Shown here: piece after piece, positions 36,039 through 44,973 of the stretch
How positions within the stretch are numbered: position 1 is the first letter of the stretch
Layout: the number at the start of each line of letters is the position of its first letter
From: Oscillospiraceae bacterium
GTDB taxonomy: Bacteria; Bacillota; Clostridia; Oscillospirales; Ruminococcaceae
Reading direction: 5' to 3'
DNA: 64,000 nucleotides
Assembly (NCBI GenBank): GCA_018110825.1
Contig: JAGBCL010000031.1
Coordinates: forward strand, 62,001-126,000
The notes under the pieces: generated by a model
Seen by the model: the letters and a program-made list of their open reading frames with translations, nothing else
Told to the model about the DNA's origin: nothing
The model's database searches: none
Translations under genes and position numbers: made by a program

Positions 36039-36713
36039 ATGCAGTATGAAATCAAGGGAACTCCGTTTCCCGTAATTATCTGTAAGCTTGAGCCAAATGA
36101 AACAGTTTGCTGTCAGAAGGGTGCTATGTCCTGGATGTCTCCTAATATGCAGATGTCCACAAACGCAGGCGGCGGTATCGGTAAGATGTTCAGCCGTGCT
36201 GTAACGGGTGAATCCATTTTTCAGAACAAGTACACTGCTGTAGGCGGCAACGGCGAAATTGCTTTTGCTTCAACTGTTCCTGGTAATGTTCTTGCTATTG
36301 ATGTTTCCGAGAGAAATATTGTTGCACAGAAATCTGCTTATCTTGCTTCCAGTCCAAGTGTTGAAATGAGCGTTTTCTTCCAGAAGAAAATCGGTGCAGG
36401 CTTCTTCGGCGGCGAAGGCTTCATTATGCAGAAGTTTGCAGGCAAGGGCGTTGTTTTCCTTGAAATCGACGGAAGCTGTATTGAATATGACCTTGCTGCA
36501 GGCGAGTCTATTCTTGTTGATACAGGTTATCTTGCAGCAATGGATGCTACTTGCTCTATTGATATTGAATCTGTAAAGGGCGTAGGAAACGCACTTTTCG
36601 GTGGTGAAGGCTTCTTCAACACAAGAGTTTCAGGTCCTGGTCATGTGTGGCTCCAGACAATGCCTGTAAATTCTCTTGCAGGTGCTGTTCGTCCGTATAT
36701 TCCTACAAACTGA
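36039..36713 (+). CDS. AIM24 family protein
   Basis: A 224-residue beta-helical protein of the AIM24/TIGR00266 family, abundant in Firmicutes and of unknown function; the yeast relative is mitochondrial. Hallmarks: EPNETVCCQKGAMSWMSPNMQM near residue 20-40, glycine-rich turns (GGGIGKMFSRAVTGES, GAGFFGGEGFIMQKFAGKG) and a C-terminal GGEGFFNTRVSGPGHVWLQT. No signal peptide or span. Monocistronic, with a strong promoter and terminator. AAAGGGG lies upstream of the ATG. Confidence 0.88.
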   Translation: MQYEIKGTPFPVIICKLEPNETVCCQKGAMSWMSPNMQMSTNAGGGIGKMFSRAVTGESIFQNKYTAVGGNGEIAFASTVPGNVLAIDVSERNIVAQKSAYLASSPSVEMSVFFQKKIGAGFFGGEGFIMQKFAGKGVVFLEIDGSCIEYDLAAGESILVDTGYLAAMDATCSIDIESVKGVGNALFGGEGFFNTRVSGPGHVWLQTMPVNSLAGAVRPYIPTN

Positions 36714-36731
36714 TTTGCACATAGAAAAAGC

Positions 36732-36766
36732 AAAGCTTTCGTGCCTAAGGGTACGAAAGCTTTTTT
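36732..36766. terminator. Terminator after the AIM24 gene
   Basis: AAAGCTTTCGT (36732-36742) pairs with ACGAAAGCTTT (36753-36763), then T-run on the plus strand; the minus strand also reads into TTTGCTTTTT, so it can act both ways. Confidence 0.88.
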
Positions 36767-37049
36767 ATGTATAACTGCAAGGGAGGTGTGCCTTACAGAC
36801 TGTTATTGGGTGCCGCCCACTTTTCTGTGCGGTATTCCGCAGGTGCGTGGACAGCTGATATAGTCAAAGCATACTCCGTTATTTTTTGTGCAGAGCAGCC
36901 ATAGTACTCTCCCGAAGCTAATGCCTCGGGGGTTTAATTAAAGGAGAGGTTATATGAAAATTGAGTTGTAATCTTGTTTTTGACTATGGCTTTATTATAC
37001 ATGGCTATTGTGTTGGAATTATGAAAAAATGAAAAAAGGCAGATAAAAG
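36767..37049. ncRNA. Structured intergenic region, possible small RNA
   Basis: No ordinary gene. Visible pairings include GGGAG (36783) with CTCCC (36916), an apical arm CTGT...CCAC...CTGTGCGG/CCGCAG...GTGG...ACAG (about 36800-36874), and CCCGAAGC/GCCTCGGG (36919-36939, better paired on the minus strand through a G-U). A long closed arm with a central open region is reminiscent of 6S RNA, but I cannot confirm any known family and the strand is uncertain. AAAGGAGAGG at 36942 leads a five-codon frame at 36955. Confidence 0.35.
36955..37021 (+). pseudogene. Tiny reading frame, possibly a frameshifted membrane peptide
   Basis: A strong ribosome site precedes ATG and the five-codon frame MKIEL ending in TAA. 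Directly after, in the +2 frame, lies a hydrophobic stretch (VILFLTMALLYMAIVLEL) ending in TGA. One inserted or deleted base would join them into a 23-residue single-span peptide of the kind seen in type I toxins. It may be a real leader peptide instead. Confidence 0.3.
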
Positions 37050-37080
37050 AAAAATCTCAAATTTGTAACAAATGTTACAA
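37050..37080 (-). terminator. Probable terminator after the GH9 gene
   Basis: TTGTAACA/TGTTACAA with a two-base loop, then AT-rich sequence with TTTTT on the minus strand, a few bases after the stop. Confidence 0.55.
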
Positions 37081-37085
37081 TCTGC

Positions 37086-38687
37086 TTAATTCAATAAAAA
37101 TGCTATAGTGAATACTGCAGGGGAATTCCAGTAAATTGTGATTTCGTTCAATGAATAGAATTCCTCGCGGTCAACATATGACTTCATCGGAGGTGTACCT
37201 GCAGGGATATAATCTCTTGCGGTTGGTTCAACGGGATTCTGATTCGGTCCGCCGATTACCATGCCTGGGATACATTCTTCGATGCCGTCAGTTGCTGTTG
37301 GACGGAGATGAGGATAGTTACAGCGGTAATAGCCGTTACCCGTAACATAGCTTATTCCAAGAGCATTCACACCCATAAGCACGTCAAGTTGTTTCTGTGC
37401 GTACTCGGTATAATCTTTTTTGCCGAAGGTTGTGGCAATTGCAAAGACCATACCGTGCTTCATAAGATTCATATTACTTCCCCAGCCGAAGTGGTTGAGG
37501 TTCATTGCCGCATTGTAGCCGTTCTTGTCAGCAAGATACGCAAGCCACTCAGCTTCGGAGGTATAAGCATTTCTGAAGATTTCCAGCAAGTCCTTTTCAC
37601 AGCTTTCACGTCCACAGGTAAGATATGCAAGTGTACCCAATCCGCCAACTGAAGCGTAACCAAGCTGTGTAAGCTGAATTTCCAGCTCAAGCAGTTGCTT
37701 CATTTTATCGTGATAAGTCTCATTTCCCGTTGCCGCAAAAAGTTCTGCATAAGCCCAGAAACGGTTGTCCTCATCACGCCATTCACCGTAAGCACCCGTT
37801 GTACATTCTTTCGGGTTGTCAAAAAGGAATTCAGGATTTGCGTCAAGCCACTCTGCTGACTTTTCAGCCGCCGCAAGAAGCTTGTCTGCAAATTTGCTGT
37901 CGTATTTTTTGTACACACGATAAGCAAGTGCAAAAACTGCCGCCGTGTCGGCTGTTGCCATAGATGAAACCGGGAGAACGTAAAGCTGTCCATTATCGTC
38001 CTCAGGCATTACAAAAGCCGCATGTCCCTTTGTGGTAAGCTTGTGGTAAACTCCACCGTCAGCTCTCTGCATTTTCATAATCCATTCCAGTTCATATCGG
38101 CACTCGGAAAGCATATCGGGAGTACCGTTTCCGCTTTCGGGGATGTTGAGGTTCTGCTTATCAAAAGATTTCGGATACAGCACATAACCATACAGAATAT
38201 GTGCAAGTGCAACCGCACCTGCTGTAACATATCTGCCGTAGTCACCTGCATCGTGCCAGCCGCCGCTTGCTTCAAGCTCAACGGGATTGTCTTTCCAGAG
38301 GACAGCATTTGTGTGGTGACATTTATCGTGCTTATACACGCCCGCGTGCTTTTCGTCAAGTCCACAGCCACAACGCAGGAAATAATATGCTTTTGAAACA
38401 TCATCAAAAAGCTTATCGTAAGGCTTTCCATTGACTTCAAAGGCCTCGGAAGTTTCTCCGCTGTCAGTTCGGAGGGTAAACTTACCCTCGGAAGCAAACT
38501 CGGAAAAATCCGCTGTGAACACGTCGTCACCAGAATATTCATCGTTGCCGAAATGCTTCACGCTGCCCGAAAAAACAGTTGCACCGCTTTCATCAATAAT
38601 ATCAAATTTTTTAGCAGGGTTAACCAGCACGGCACGCTTTGTGCCGTCTGTGATATACCCCGACTGATTGATGTAAATTGTCGCCAT
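37086..38687 (-). CDS. Cytosolic GH9 family glycoside hydrolase
   Basis: 533 residues: an N-terminal immunoglobulin-like CelD_N domain (residues 1-85, YINQSGYITDGTKRAVLV) and a GH9 (alpha/alpha)6 barrel. The catalytic base is in GGWHDAGDYGRY (Asp146/Asp149) and the acid in YSLNE (Glu515). There is no signal peptide, dockerin or carbohydrate module, so it should act on imported oligosaccharides: a cellodextrinase or exo-beta-glucosaminidase-like activity. AAGGCGG precedes ATG. It is third in a minus-strand cluster with iron-dependent ADH and SDR, starting 12 bases after the SDR stop. Confidence 0.9.
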   Translation of the reverse strand: MATIYINQSGYITDGTKRAVLVNPAKKFDIIDESGATVFSGSVKHFGNDEYSGDDVFTADFSEFASEGKFTLRTDSGETSEAFEVNGKPYDKLFDDVSKAYYFLRCGCGLDEKHAGVYKHDKCHHTNAVLWKDNPVELEASGGWHDAGDYGRYVTAGAVALAHILYGYVLYPKSFDKQNLNIPESGNGTPDMLSECRYELEWIMKMQRADGGVYHKLTTKGHAAFVMPEDDNGQLYVLPVSSMATADTAAVFALAYRVYKKYDSKFADKLLAAAEKSAEWLDANPEFLFDNPKECTTGAYGEWRDEDNRFWAYAELFAATGNETYHDKMKQLLELEIQLTQLGYASVGGLGTLAYLTCGRESCEKDLLEIFRNAYTSEAEWLAYLADKNGYNAAMNLNHFGWGSNMNLMKHGMVFAIATTFGKKDYTEYAQKQLDVLMGVNALGISYVTGNGYYRCNYPHLRPTATDGIEECIPGMVIGGPNQNPVEPTARDYIPAGTPPMKSYVDREEFYSLNEITIYWNSPAVFTIAFLLN

Positions 38688-38699
38688 AACTACACCGCC

Positions 38700-39452
38700 T
38701 TATTTTCCGTATGGGCTGTCAAACTCCGCTTCTGCCTTCTTTACAGCGTCCTCCAGGGTCATACCTGTGAAGAAAGGCGCATTGAGATATCTGCCTGATT
38801 TCTTGTCGTCAATGAATGCACCCACAACAATGCCAGGGATTGCACTTTCAGGAGCGTTTGGTGCGTGTGGTCCGCCCAGGTCAGTTCTGCACCAGCCCGG
38901 GTCGGTGAGGTTGATGCAAACGTCTGTACCCTCAACAGTTGAGCCGAGGTCGATTGTGATTTTATCAAGTGCAGCCTTACTTGCGGAGTAGCCTGCCTGC
39001 TGTGGTTCAAGGCGGATACCGCTTGTTGTGTTGAGGATTCTGCCGAAGCCGTTTGCAATCATCTTAGGCATAAAGTGGTAACAGATCATTGCCGGAGCAA
39101 TTGTATTGATTTTAAAGCTTTCTGTGTAGTCGGAAACAGGTGTCTTGAAATACTCATTTCTGTAAGCAATCTGCAAACCTGCGTTGTTCAGCACGATATC
39201 AACGGTCATACCGAGAGCGTCGATTTCAGCCAGCATCTTTTCAACAGCGTCGAGGTCAGAAAGCTCAGACGCAACAGCGTAAGCTTCAACACCGAGAGCC
39301 TTTACTTCAGCAAGCACCTTGTCGCAGTTTTCGATTTTTCTGCTGTGGAGGATAAGGTTACAGCCCTGTTCAGCCATAAACTTTGCTGTGAGGTAGCCGA
39401 TACCTCTGCTTGCGCCTGTGATAAGCGCCCATCTGCTTTTTACATTCACCAT
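38700..39452 (-). CDS. Short-chain dehydrogenase/reductase
   Basis: 250-residue NAD(P)-dependent oxidoreductase with Rossmann motif ITGASRGIGYLT, NNAG (LNNAGLQIA), catalytic Ser-Tyr-Lys (TTSG, YSASKAA) and the cofactor-site DPGWCRTDLGG. Substrate unknown. It lies 22 bases after the iron ADH gene and 12 before the GH9 gene, so a role in the same sugar or aldehyde metabolism is likely but not shown. Confidence 0.9.
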   Translation of the reverse strand: MVNVKSRWALITGASRGIGYLTAKFMAEQGCNLILHSRKIENCDKVLAEVKALGVEAYAVASELSDLDAVEKMLAEIDALGMTVDIVLNNAGLQIAYRNEYFKTPVSDYTESFKINTIAPAMICYHFMPKMIANGFGRILNTTSGIRLEPQQAGYSASKAALDKITIDLGSTVEGTDVCINLTDPGWCRTDLGGPHAPNAPESAIPGIVVGAFIDDKKSGRYLNAPFFTGMTLEDAVKKAEAEFDSPYGK

Positions 39453-39474
39453 AACATCTCTTCTCCTTCAGTTA

Positions 39475-40656
39475 TTATAATGTTGCGTGTGCCGCAATTT
39501 TAAGAATTTCAGTAATATCAGCTGCAGAAAGACGTACAAAGCCCCAGGTCTGTCCGTCGCCTACGCCGTGCTTTTCAACGAGTGTAGGAATGTCCTCTTC
39601 CTTTGCACCAAGCTCGGTAAAATTGATTGGCATACCGATTTCGTGGAGGAACTTTCTGAATGCCTTTATACCCTGCTTTGCAGTTTCCTCAGGCTTTTCA
39701 AAGTTCATTTCGCAACCCCAGATTCTTGTTGCCATCTGAGCAAAACGCATAACATCGTGGTGCATAACAAATTCCATCCACGCAGGCATTACAACCGCAA
39801 GACCTGCACCGTGAGCAACGTCGTAAAGACCCGACAGCTCGTGCTCGATGCCGTGGCTGTTCCAGTCCTGACTTCTGCCTACGCCGATAATATCGTTGTG
39901 AGCAACAGTTCCTGCCCACATAATGTTTGCTCTTGCCTCATAATTATTCGGGTCAGCTATAACTCTCGGAGTTTCCTTAATCATTGTAAGGAGCACCGCT
40001 TCGCAAAGTCTGTCGGTGATTTCGACTTCCTTTGTGTTTGTGAAGTAACGCTCGAAAACGTGCGCCATAATATCAGTTGCACCGCATCCTGTCTGATATG
40101 CAGGAAGTGTGCATGTCAGCTCAGGGTTGAGTACGGAAAATTTCGGACGAAGCATATCGGAAGCCGCATCACGTTTTAACATTCCCTCTTCCTTTGTAAC
40201 AACTGTTGCACCTGAGCCTTCGCTTCCTGCCGCAGCAATTGTAAGCACTGTGCCAATAGGGAGAACCTTCTTGATTTCAGCCTTTCTTGAATAGAAGTCC
40301 CAGAAATCGCCGTCGTATGGAACACCCATTGCGATACCTTTTGCACTATCGATACATGAGCCGCCACCAACGGAAAGGATGAAGTCAACATTTTCCTTGC
40401 GGCAAAGCTCGATTCCCTCGTAAATTTTTGTATCACGTGGGTTAGGCTGTACACCGCCAAGCTCGCAGTATGCGATGCCCTCTGCATCAAGAGACTTCTT
40501 CACACGGTCAAGAAGTCCCGACTTTACAGCTGAGCCTCCACCGTAGTGAATGAGCACCTTGCTTCCGCCGTACTTCTTGACGTATTTGCCGCATTCGTTT
40601 TCAGTGCCTTTACCGAAAACAAACTCGGTAGGGCTGTAGAATGTAAAATTATCCAT
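39475..40656 (-). CDS. Iron-containing alcohol dehydrogenase, BDH/YqhD type
   Basis: 393 residues of the group III dehydrogenases. Nucleotide site GGGSCIDSAKGIAMG; metal ligands in the region DIMAHVFERY, HGIEHELSGLYDVAHGAGLA (Asp/His pattern). Similar to NADPH-dependent butanol dehydrogenases, which reduce aldehydes at the end of fermentation. Ribosome site AGGAGG upstream of the ATG. First gene of the ADH-SDR-GH9 cluster. Confidence 0.92.
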   Translation of the reverse strand: MDNFTFYSPTEFVFGKGTENECGKYVKKYGGSKVLIHYGGGSAVKSGLLDRVKKSLDAEGIAYCELGGVQPNPRDTKIYEGIELCRKENVDFILSVGGGSCIDSAKGIAMGVPYDGDFWDFYSRKAEIKKVLPIGTVLTIAAAGSEGSGATVVTKEEGMLKRDAASDMLRPKFSVLNPELTCTLPAYQTGCGATDIMAHVFERYFTNTKEVEITDRLCEAVLLTMIKETPRVIADPNNYEARANIMWAGTVAHNDIIGVGRSQDWNSHGIEHELSGLYDVAHGAGLAVVMPAWMEFVMHHDVMRFAQMATRIWGCEMNFEKPEETAKQGIKAFRKFLHEIGMPINFTELGAKEEDIPTLVEKHGVGDGQTWGFVRLSAADITEILKIAAHATL

Positions 40657-40690
40657 AACAATTTTGCCTCCTTTTGGTAAATTTAAGTTA

Positions 40691-40736
40691 TAAAAACAGC
40701 ACCGTTCCTGACATTATTATGTTGGGACGGTGCTGA
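40691..40736 (-). terminator. Terminator after the Na/Pi-PhoU gene
   Basis: CAGCACCGT (40697-40705) pairs with ACGGTGCTG (40727-40735), followed on the minus strand by TTTTTATA. It separates this gene from the ADH cluster. Confidence 0.85.
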
Positions 40737-40744
40737 AAGAGCCA

Positions 40745-42553
40745 TTACTGAAGGCTGTACTTTGCCATATATTCCTTTGTAAGATTGTTGAAAGCCTCGT
40801 CACCGCCTGCGTGCTGAGTCTGAATATACTCATGACGATTGAGGACGGTAGGCTTTTTCTGTGTACCGAGGACGTAAACCGCAACGTTGGAACAGTGGTC
40901 GGAGATACGTTCGAGGTTGATGAGTGTATCAAGGAAGTTGATGCCTGTTTCAACAACGCACTTGCCTTCCTTAAGACGCTCGATATGACGAGCCTTGAGG
41001 GTTTCATTGAGGTAGTCAACGGTTTCTTCAAGCGGCTCAATTTTGATAGCGAGCGCAGTATCGTTGTTCTTTACAGTTTCAACTGCCATTCTGATAATTT
41101 CCTGAACGGCGTCAGAAATTATGCCCAATTCCTTGAGGGCACTATCGGAAAATTCAATGTTCATATCGTGGAGCTTGTCAGCAATTTCGATAAGGTTCAT
41201 TGCGTAGTCACCGATACGCTCAAATTCGGATGTAAGGTGGAGAAGCTCTGTTACACGACGGTTTTCATAATCGGTAAGCTCACACTCGGTAATCTTTACA
41301 AGGTACGCATTGAGACGGTCCTCCATAATGTCCAGTGCTTCTTCATTATCTTTAAGATGTGCAGACTCGGTATCGCTGTATTCGTCCTTATTGAACAGTT
41401 TTCTCATACCGATGAAGTTCTGATGCGCCATACGTCCCATATCAATTACAGAATTGCTTGCCTGCTGGATAGCAAGTGCAGGGGACTTGAGAAGACGGTC
41501 GTCGAGAGTGTTGAACACGATTTCCTTTTCTTCGCTGTCAATGCCTTCCTTGATTTCCTTATCACGGATTGTTGCGCAAGCAAGCTTTTCAATAAGCCCT
41601 GCAAACGGGAGAAGGACGAGTGTTACAACAACATTGAACAATGTATGGAAGTTGGCGATACCACCCATATCGATAGGGTCGTCCCAGAATGAGAAACCGA
41701 TAAGTGCTTTTACGGAGTAGAAGAACACAAGGAACAGAACAGTACCGATTACGTTGAAGTAAAGGTGAACCATTGCGGCACGCTTTGCGTTCTTTGATGT
41801 ACCAACTGCAGAGATGATTGAAGTTACGCAGGTACCGATATTCTGACCCATAATAATCGGGAATGCAGATGAGAATTTGAGGATACCAGTTGCGGAAATA
41901 GCCTGGAGGATACCGACAGAAGCTGAGGAGCTCTGGAGAAGAGCTGTTACAACCGCACCTGCAATGATACCGAGGATTGGGTTGGAGAGAGTTGCGAAAA
42001 GTGTTCTGAACGCTTCAAGCTCGGAAAGCGGCTTTACAGCAGAAGTCATTGAGAGCATACCTGTAAAGAGGATACCAAGACCAACCAGGGATTCACCTAC
42101 ATTCTTCTTTGTATCGTTCTTGCAGAGCATATAAATAAGCAGACCTGCAATGGCAATCATCGGAGCAAGATATGTTGGAGTAAGAAGGCTCATTACAAGT
42201 CCCACGTTCTCGTTGTTTTCGAGGTCACCAAGACGAAGAATCTGGCCTGTGATTGTTGTACCTATATTGGCACCCATAATTACACCGATAGCAGAACGTA
42301 GTTTGAGGATACCCGCGTTAACCATACCAACAACGATAACAGTTGTTGCACCTGAACTCTGGATTGCCGCTGTAACAAAGGCACCCAGCATTACGCTTTT
42401 GAATATATTGCTTGTGAGTCCGGAAAGAACCTTTTCCATCTTTCCGCTTGAAATCTTTTCGAGGCCGCGGCTGAGCATTACCATACCGTAGATGAACAGT
42501 GCTACACCGCCGAATGCTTTGATTGCAATAAGAATAATTTCGGAAGCTGTCAT
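40745..42553 (-). CDS. Na/Pi cotransporter family protein with PhoU domain
   Basis: 602 residues. Residues 1-310 form two repeats of the Na/Pi cotransporter fold (GGVALFIYGMVMLSRGLEKISSGKME, then paired QSSGATTVIVVGMVNAG and QSSSASVGILQAISATG glutamine-serine motifs). Residues about 350-595 form a PhoU-like helical bundle (MEDRLNAYLVKI..., DYAMNLIEIADKLHDMNIEFSD, RISDHCSNVAVYVLG). Such fusions import phosphate or, in some bacteria, control its export; direction cannot be told here. AAAAGGAG precedes ATG. Confidence 0.9.
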   Translation of the reverse strand: MTASEIILIAIKAFGGVALFIYGMVMLSRGLEKISSGKMEKVLSGLTSNIFKSVMLGAFVTAAIQSSGATTVIVVGMVNAGILKLRSAIGVIMGANIGTTITGQILRLGDLENNENVGLVMSLLTPTYLAPMIAIAGLLIYMLCKNDTKKNVGESLVGLGILFTGMLSMTSAVKPLSELEAFRTLFATLSNPILGIIAGAVVTALLQSSSASVGILQAISATGILKFSSAFPIIMGQNIGTCVTSIISAVGTSKNAKRAAMVHLYFNVIGTVLFLVFFYSVKALIGFSFWDDPIDMGGIANFHTLFNVVVTLVLLPFAGLIEKLACATIRDKEIKEGIDSEEKEIVFNTLDDRLLKSPALAIQQASNSVIDMGRMAHQNFIGMRKLFNKDEYSDTESAHLKDNEEALDIMEDRLNAYLVKITECELTDYENRRVTELLHLTSEFERIGDYAMNLIEIADKLHDMNIEFSDSALKELGIISDAVQEIIRMAVETVKNNDTALAIKIEPLEETVDYLNETLKARHIERLKEGKCVVETGINFLDTLINLERISDHCSNVAVYVLGTQKKPTVLNRHEYIQTQHAGGDEAFNNLTKEYMAKYSLQ

Positions 42554-42794
42554 ATTTTCAATCTCCTTTTATAAAGCCTTGACGGAAACCTTCCGCCTGA
42601 TATGTTTTCCATTTTTCACATACACATTCATTATAACAACAAGCAAAAAACAATAAAAGTACAATTTATGACAAGAATATTTTTCTCACTTTTACACAAA
42701 TCCAGCAAAGGTACAGCAAAGAATTTTTGACATCTGTTACAAAAATGGGCGAAAATAAATTTTATCCAGTGCTTAAAATTGTTCGCCATATATC

Positions 42795-42824
42795 TTGATT
42801 ATTACAGCATAAATATGGTATAAT
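42795..42824 (+). promoter_or_regulatory. recJ operon promoter
   Basis: -35 TTGATT (42795-42800), 18-base spacer, -10 TATAAT (42819-42824). Confidence 0.65.
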
Positions 42825-42858
42825 AAAGGATAATATTTATTTTTGATACTGAAAGGAA

Positions 42859-42911
42859 CCGCCATATTTCTTCGGATGTACGGAACGTTTGCACATTACG
42901 TAAGGCGGTAG
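42859..42911 (+). promoter_or_regulatory. Closed leader loop before recJ
   Basis: AACCGCC and GGCGGT can pair around about 40 bases; the 3' arm runs into the recJ ribosome site (GTAGGA). This might modulate recJ translation. Confidence 0.35.
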
Positions 42912-42919
42912 GATTTTTT

Positions 42920-44950
42920 ATGAAAAAATGGAGCATTGGCAAGCCTGATTTTCAGGCTGTTGATATACTTTCGAAGCAAGGCGGACTCTCTGTAATTTGT
43001 GCAGGTGTACTTGCTTCAAGAAACATTGATACAATGGAAAAGGCGGCTGCTTTTTTTAATCAAAACAGTGATGAGGAAATCTTGTCTGACCCGTTTCTTA
43101 TCCGTGATATGCAGGAGGCGGCAGATGCACTTCTTGCGGCAATTGACGAGGGCAAACGTATCTGTGTTTACGGCGACTATGACTGCGACGGAATTACTGC
43201 AACGGCTGTTCTTTACTCATATATTGAATGTATGGGCGGCAATGTGGAATACTACATAAATCAGCGAAGTGAGGGATACGGTCTTTGTGCTGATGCGGTA
43301 AGACGTCTTGCAGAAAATGGAGTTGAAATGATTGTTACCGTGGACAACGGTATTTCTGCAATTGAAGAAGCAAAACTTGTTGCTGAACTTGGCATGGAGC
43401 TTATCATCACTGACCATCACCAGCCCGGAGAGGAGCTTCCTGAAGCAATTGCTGTTGTTGACCCGCACCGCAGTGATGATTTGTCACCGTTCAAAGACTT
43501 GTGCGGCTGCGGAGTTGCACTGAAGCTTATTGCGGCAATGGATGGCGGCGATTACAGTTCGGCAATGGAGCAATTCTCCGACCTTGCGGCAATTGCTACA
43601 ATCGCAGATATTGTCCCGCTTAAAGGTGAAAACCGTGAAATTGTCCGACAGGGATTGCATTACCTTGAAAATACGGAAAATGTAGGTCTGCAGGCTCTAA
43701 TGAATGTGTCCGGTGTTAAAGTTCCGGTTTCTTCAACAAATGCCGCTTTTTCAATTGCACCGAGAATAAACGCTTCAGGGCGTTTCGGTTCCGCAAGCGA
43801 AGCTGTTGACTTGCTTCTCTGTGAGGACCCTGAGGAAGCTGAAACAATGGCAAACCGCCTTAATCAGCTTAACAGTGAACGCCGCAAAACCGAAGCTGAC
43901 ATTATGGAAGAAATCAAGGAAGCTATCCTTGCAAAGCCTGAAATGCTCTGCAAGCGTGTGCTGTTCCTTTATGGAGAGGGCTGGCATCACGGCGTTATCG
44001 GAATTGTTGCCGCAAAGCTTGTTGAACGCTTCGGCAAGCCTGTTTTTATTCTTTCGGATGACGGCGATTACGCAAGAGGTTCGGCACGTTCCATTGAGGG
44101 TTTCTCAATTCATAAGGCACTTACTGCTTGCGCTGATGTGCTGACAAAATTCGGCGGACACAGCGGTGCAGGCGGATTTTCACTGATGAAATCCGATATT
44201 GATAATTTTGACAATGCTTTGCAGAAATATGCGGCTGAAAACTTTTCTGCAATGCCCGTGCTTACGCTTCATGCCGATAAGCTTATCACGCCGCAGGAGC
44301 TTTCCGTTGAAAGTGTTTCATCACTTTCGATACTTGAACCCTGCGGTGAGGGCAACCCGCAGCCTCTTTTTGCAATGCTCTCGGTAAGGCTTCTTGATGT
44401 TGCGGCATTATCAGGCGGTGCACATACAAAACTGAAGCTTACATACGGAAACAGCGGTGTTTACGGGCTTATGTTCGGAACAAAAACCGCAGAGTTTCCT
44501 TATAAAGCAGGGGATATGCTGGATATTCTTGCATACCCTGAAATAAATACTTTCGCAGGGAATACTTCTGTAAATATCAGAATTGCCGACCTGCGTAAAA
44601 GCGGTATTCAGCAGCAGAAATTTTTTGCTGCCAAAGACGCTTATGAAAAATACAAACGTGGAGAGGGTGCGGAAAAGGCACTTATCCCAAGAATTGTTCC
44701 TGACAGAAATGACCTCGCTGTAATCTACAGGGCAGTAACAGAAAAGAACGTTTTCTTTGACGCTGTTTACAGCACGGTGCAATCCGATGCTATCAATTAC
44801 TGCAAGTTCCGTCTTGCACTTGATATTTTTGAGGAACTGGGATTGTTTGCTGTTGACCGCTACTGTGAAACGGTAAGCCGTATTCCGACCGACAAAAAGG
44901 TTGACCTTGACAGCTCTGTACTCCTCAGTGAGTTGAAAAATCTGCTTTAA
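42920..44950 (+). CDS. recJ: Single-stranded-DNA exonuclease RecJ
   Basis: 5'-to-3' exonuclease of recombination and mismatch repair, 676 residues. DHH-family metal motifs: YGDYDCDGITA (Asp86, Asp88, Asp90), VDNGISA, ITDHHQP and a GCGVALKL stretch; DHHA1 domain with KFGGHSGAGGFS; then an OB-like domain and a longer C-terminal domain. Length lies between E. coli (577) and Bacillus (786) forms. Leads a plus-strand operon, 23 bases before rel. In Bacillus apt lies between recJ and relA; it is absent here. Confidence 0.95.
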   Translation: MKKWSIGKPDFQAVDILSKQGGLSVICAGVLASRNIDTMEKAAAFFNQNSDEEILSDPFLIRDMQEAADALLAAIDEGKRICVYGDYDCDGITATAVLYSYIECMGGNVEYYINQRSEGYGLCADAVRRLAENGVEMIVTVDNGISAIEEAKLVAELGMELIITDHHQPGEELPEAIAVVDPHRSDDLSPFKDLCGCGVALKLIAAMDGGDYSSAMEQFSDLAAIATIADIVPLKGENREIVRQGLHYLENTENVGLQALMNVSGVKVPVSSTNAAFSIAPRINASGRFGSASEAVDLLLCEDPEEAETMANRLNQLNSERRKTEADIMEEIKEAILAKPEMLCKRVLFLYGEGWHHGVIGIVAAKLVERFGKPVFILSDDGDYARGSARSIEGFSIHKALTACADVLTKFGGHSGAGGFSLMKSDIDNFDNALQKYAAENFSAMPVLTLHADKLITPQELSVESVSSLSILEPCGEGNPQPLFAMLSVRLLDVAALSGGAHTKLKLTYGNSGVYGLMFGTKTAEFPYKAGDMLDILAYPEINTFAGNTSVNIRIADLRKSGIQQQKFFAAKDAYEKYKRGEGAEKALIPRIVPDRNDLAVIYRAVTEKNVFFDAVYSTVQSDAINYCKFRLALDIFEELGLFAVDRYCETVSRIPTDKKVDLDSSVLLSELKNLL

Positions 44951-44973
44951 TCCTATAAAAAGGGGAAATTGTT

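Larger units (their letters stand above)
42554..42919. other. Divergent intergenic region, Na/Pi gene and recJ
   Basis: Holds a small hairpin CGGAAACCTTCCG (42573-42585), a possible -10 TATAAT for the minus-strand gene near 42632-42637 without a clear -35, AT-rich sequence, the recJ promoter (42795-42824) and a recJ leader closed by ACCGCC/GGCGGT (42859-42911). Confidence 0.55.

Noticed and set aside
36767-37049. Small SRP RNA or RNase P RNA
   Set aside because: The hallmark GGAAGGAAGCA loop of SRP and GAGGAAAGTCC of RNase P are absent.
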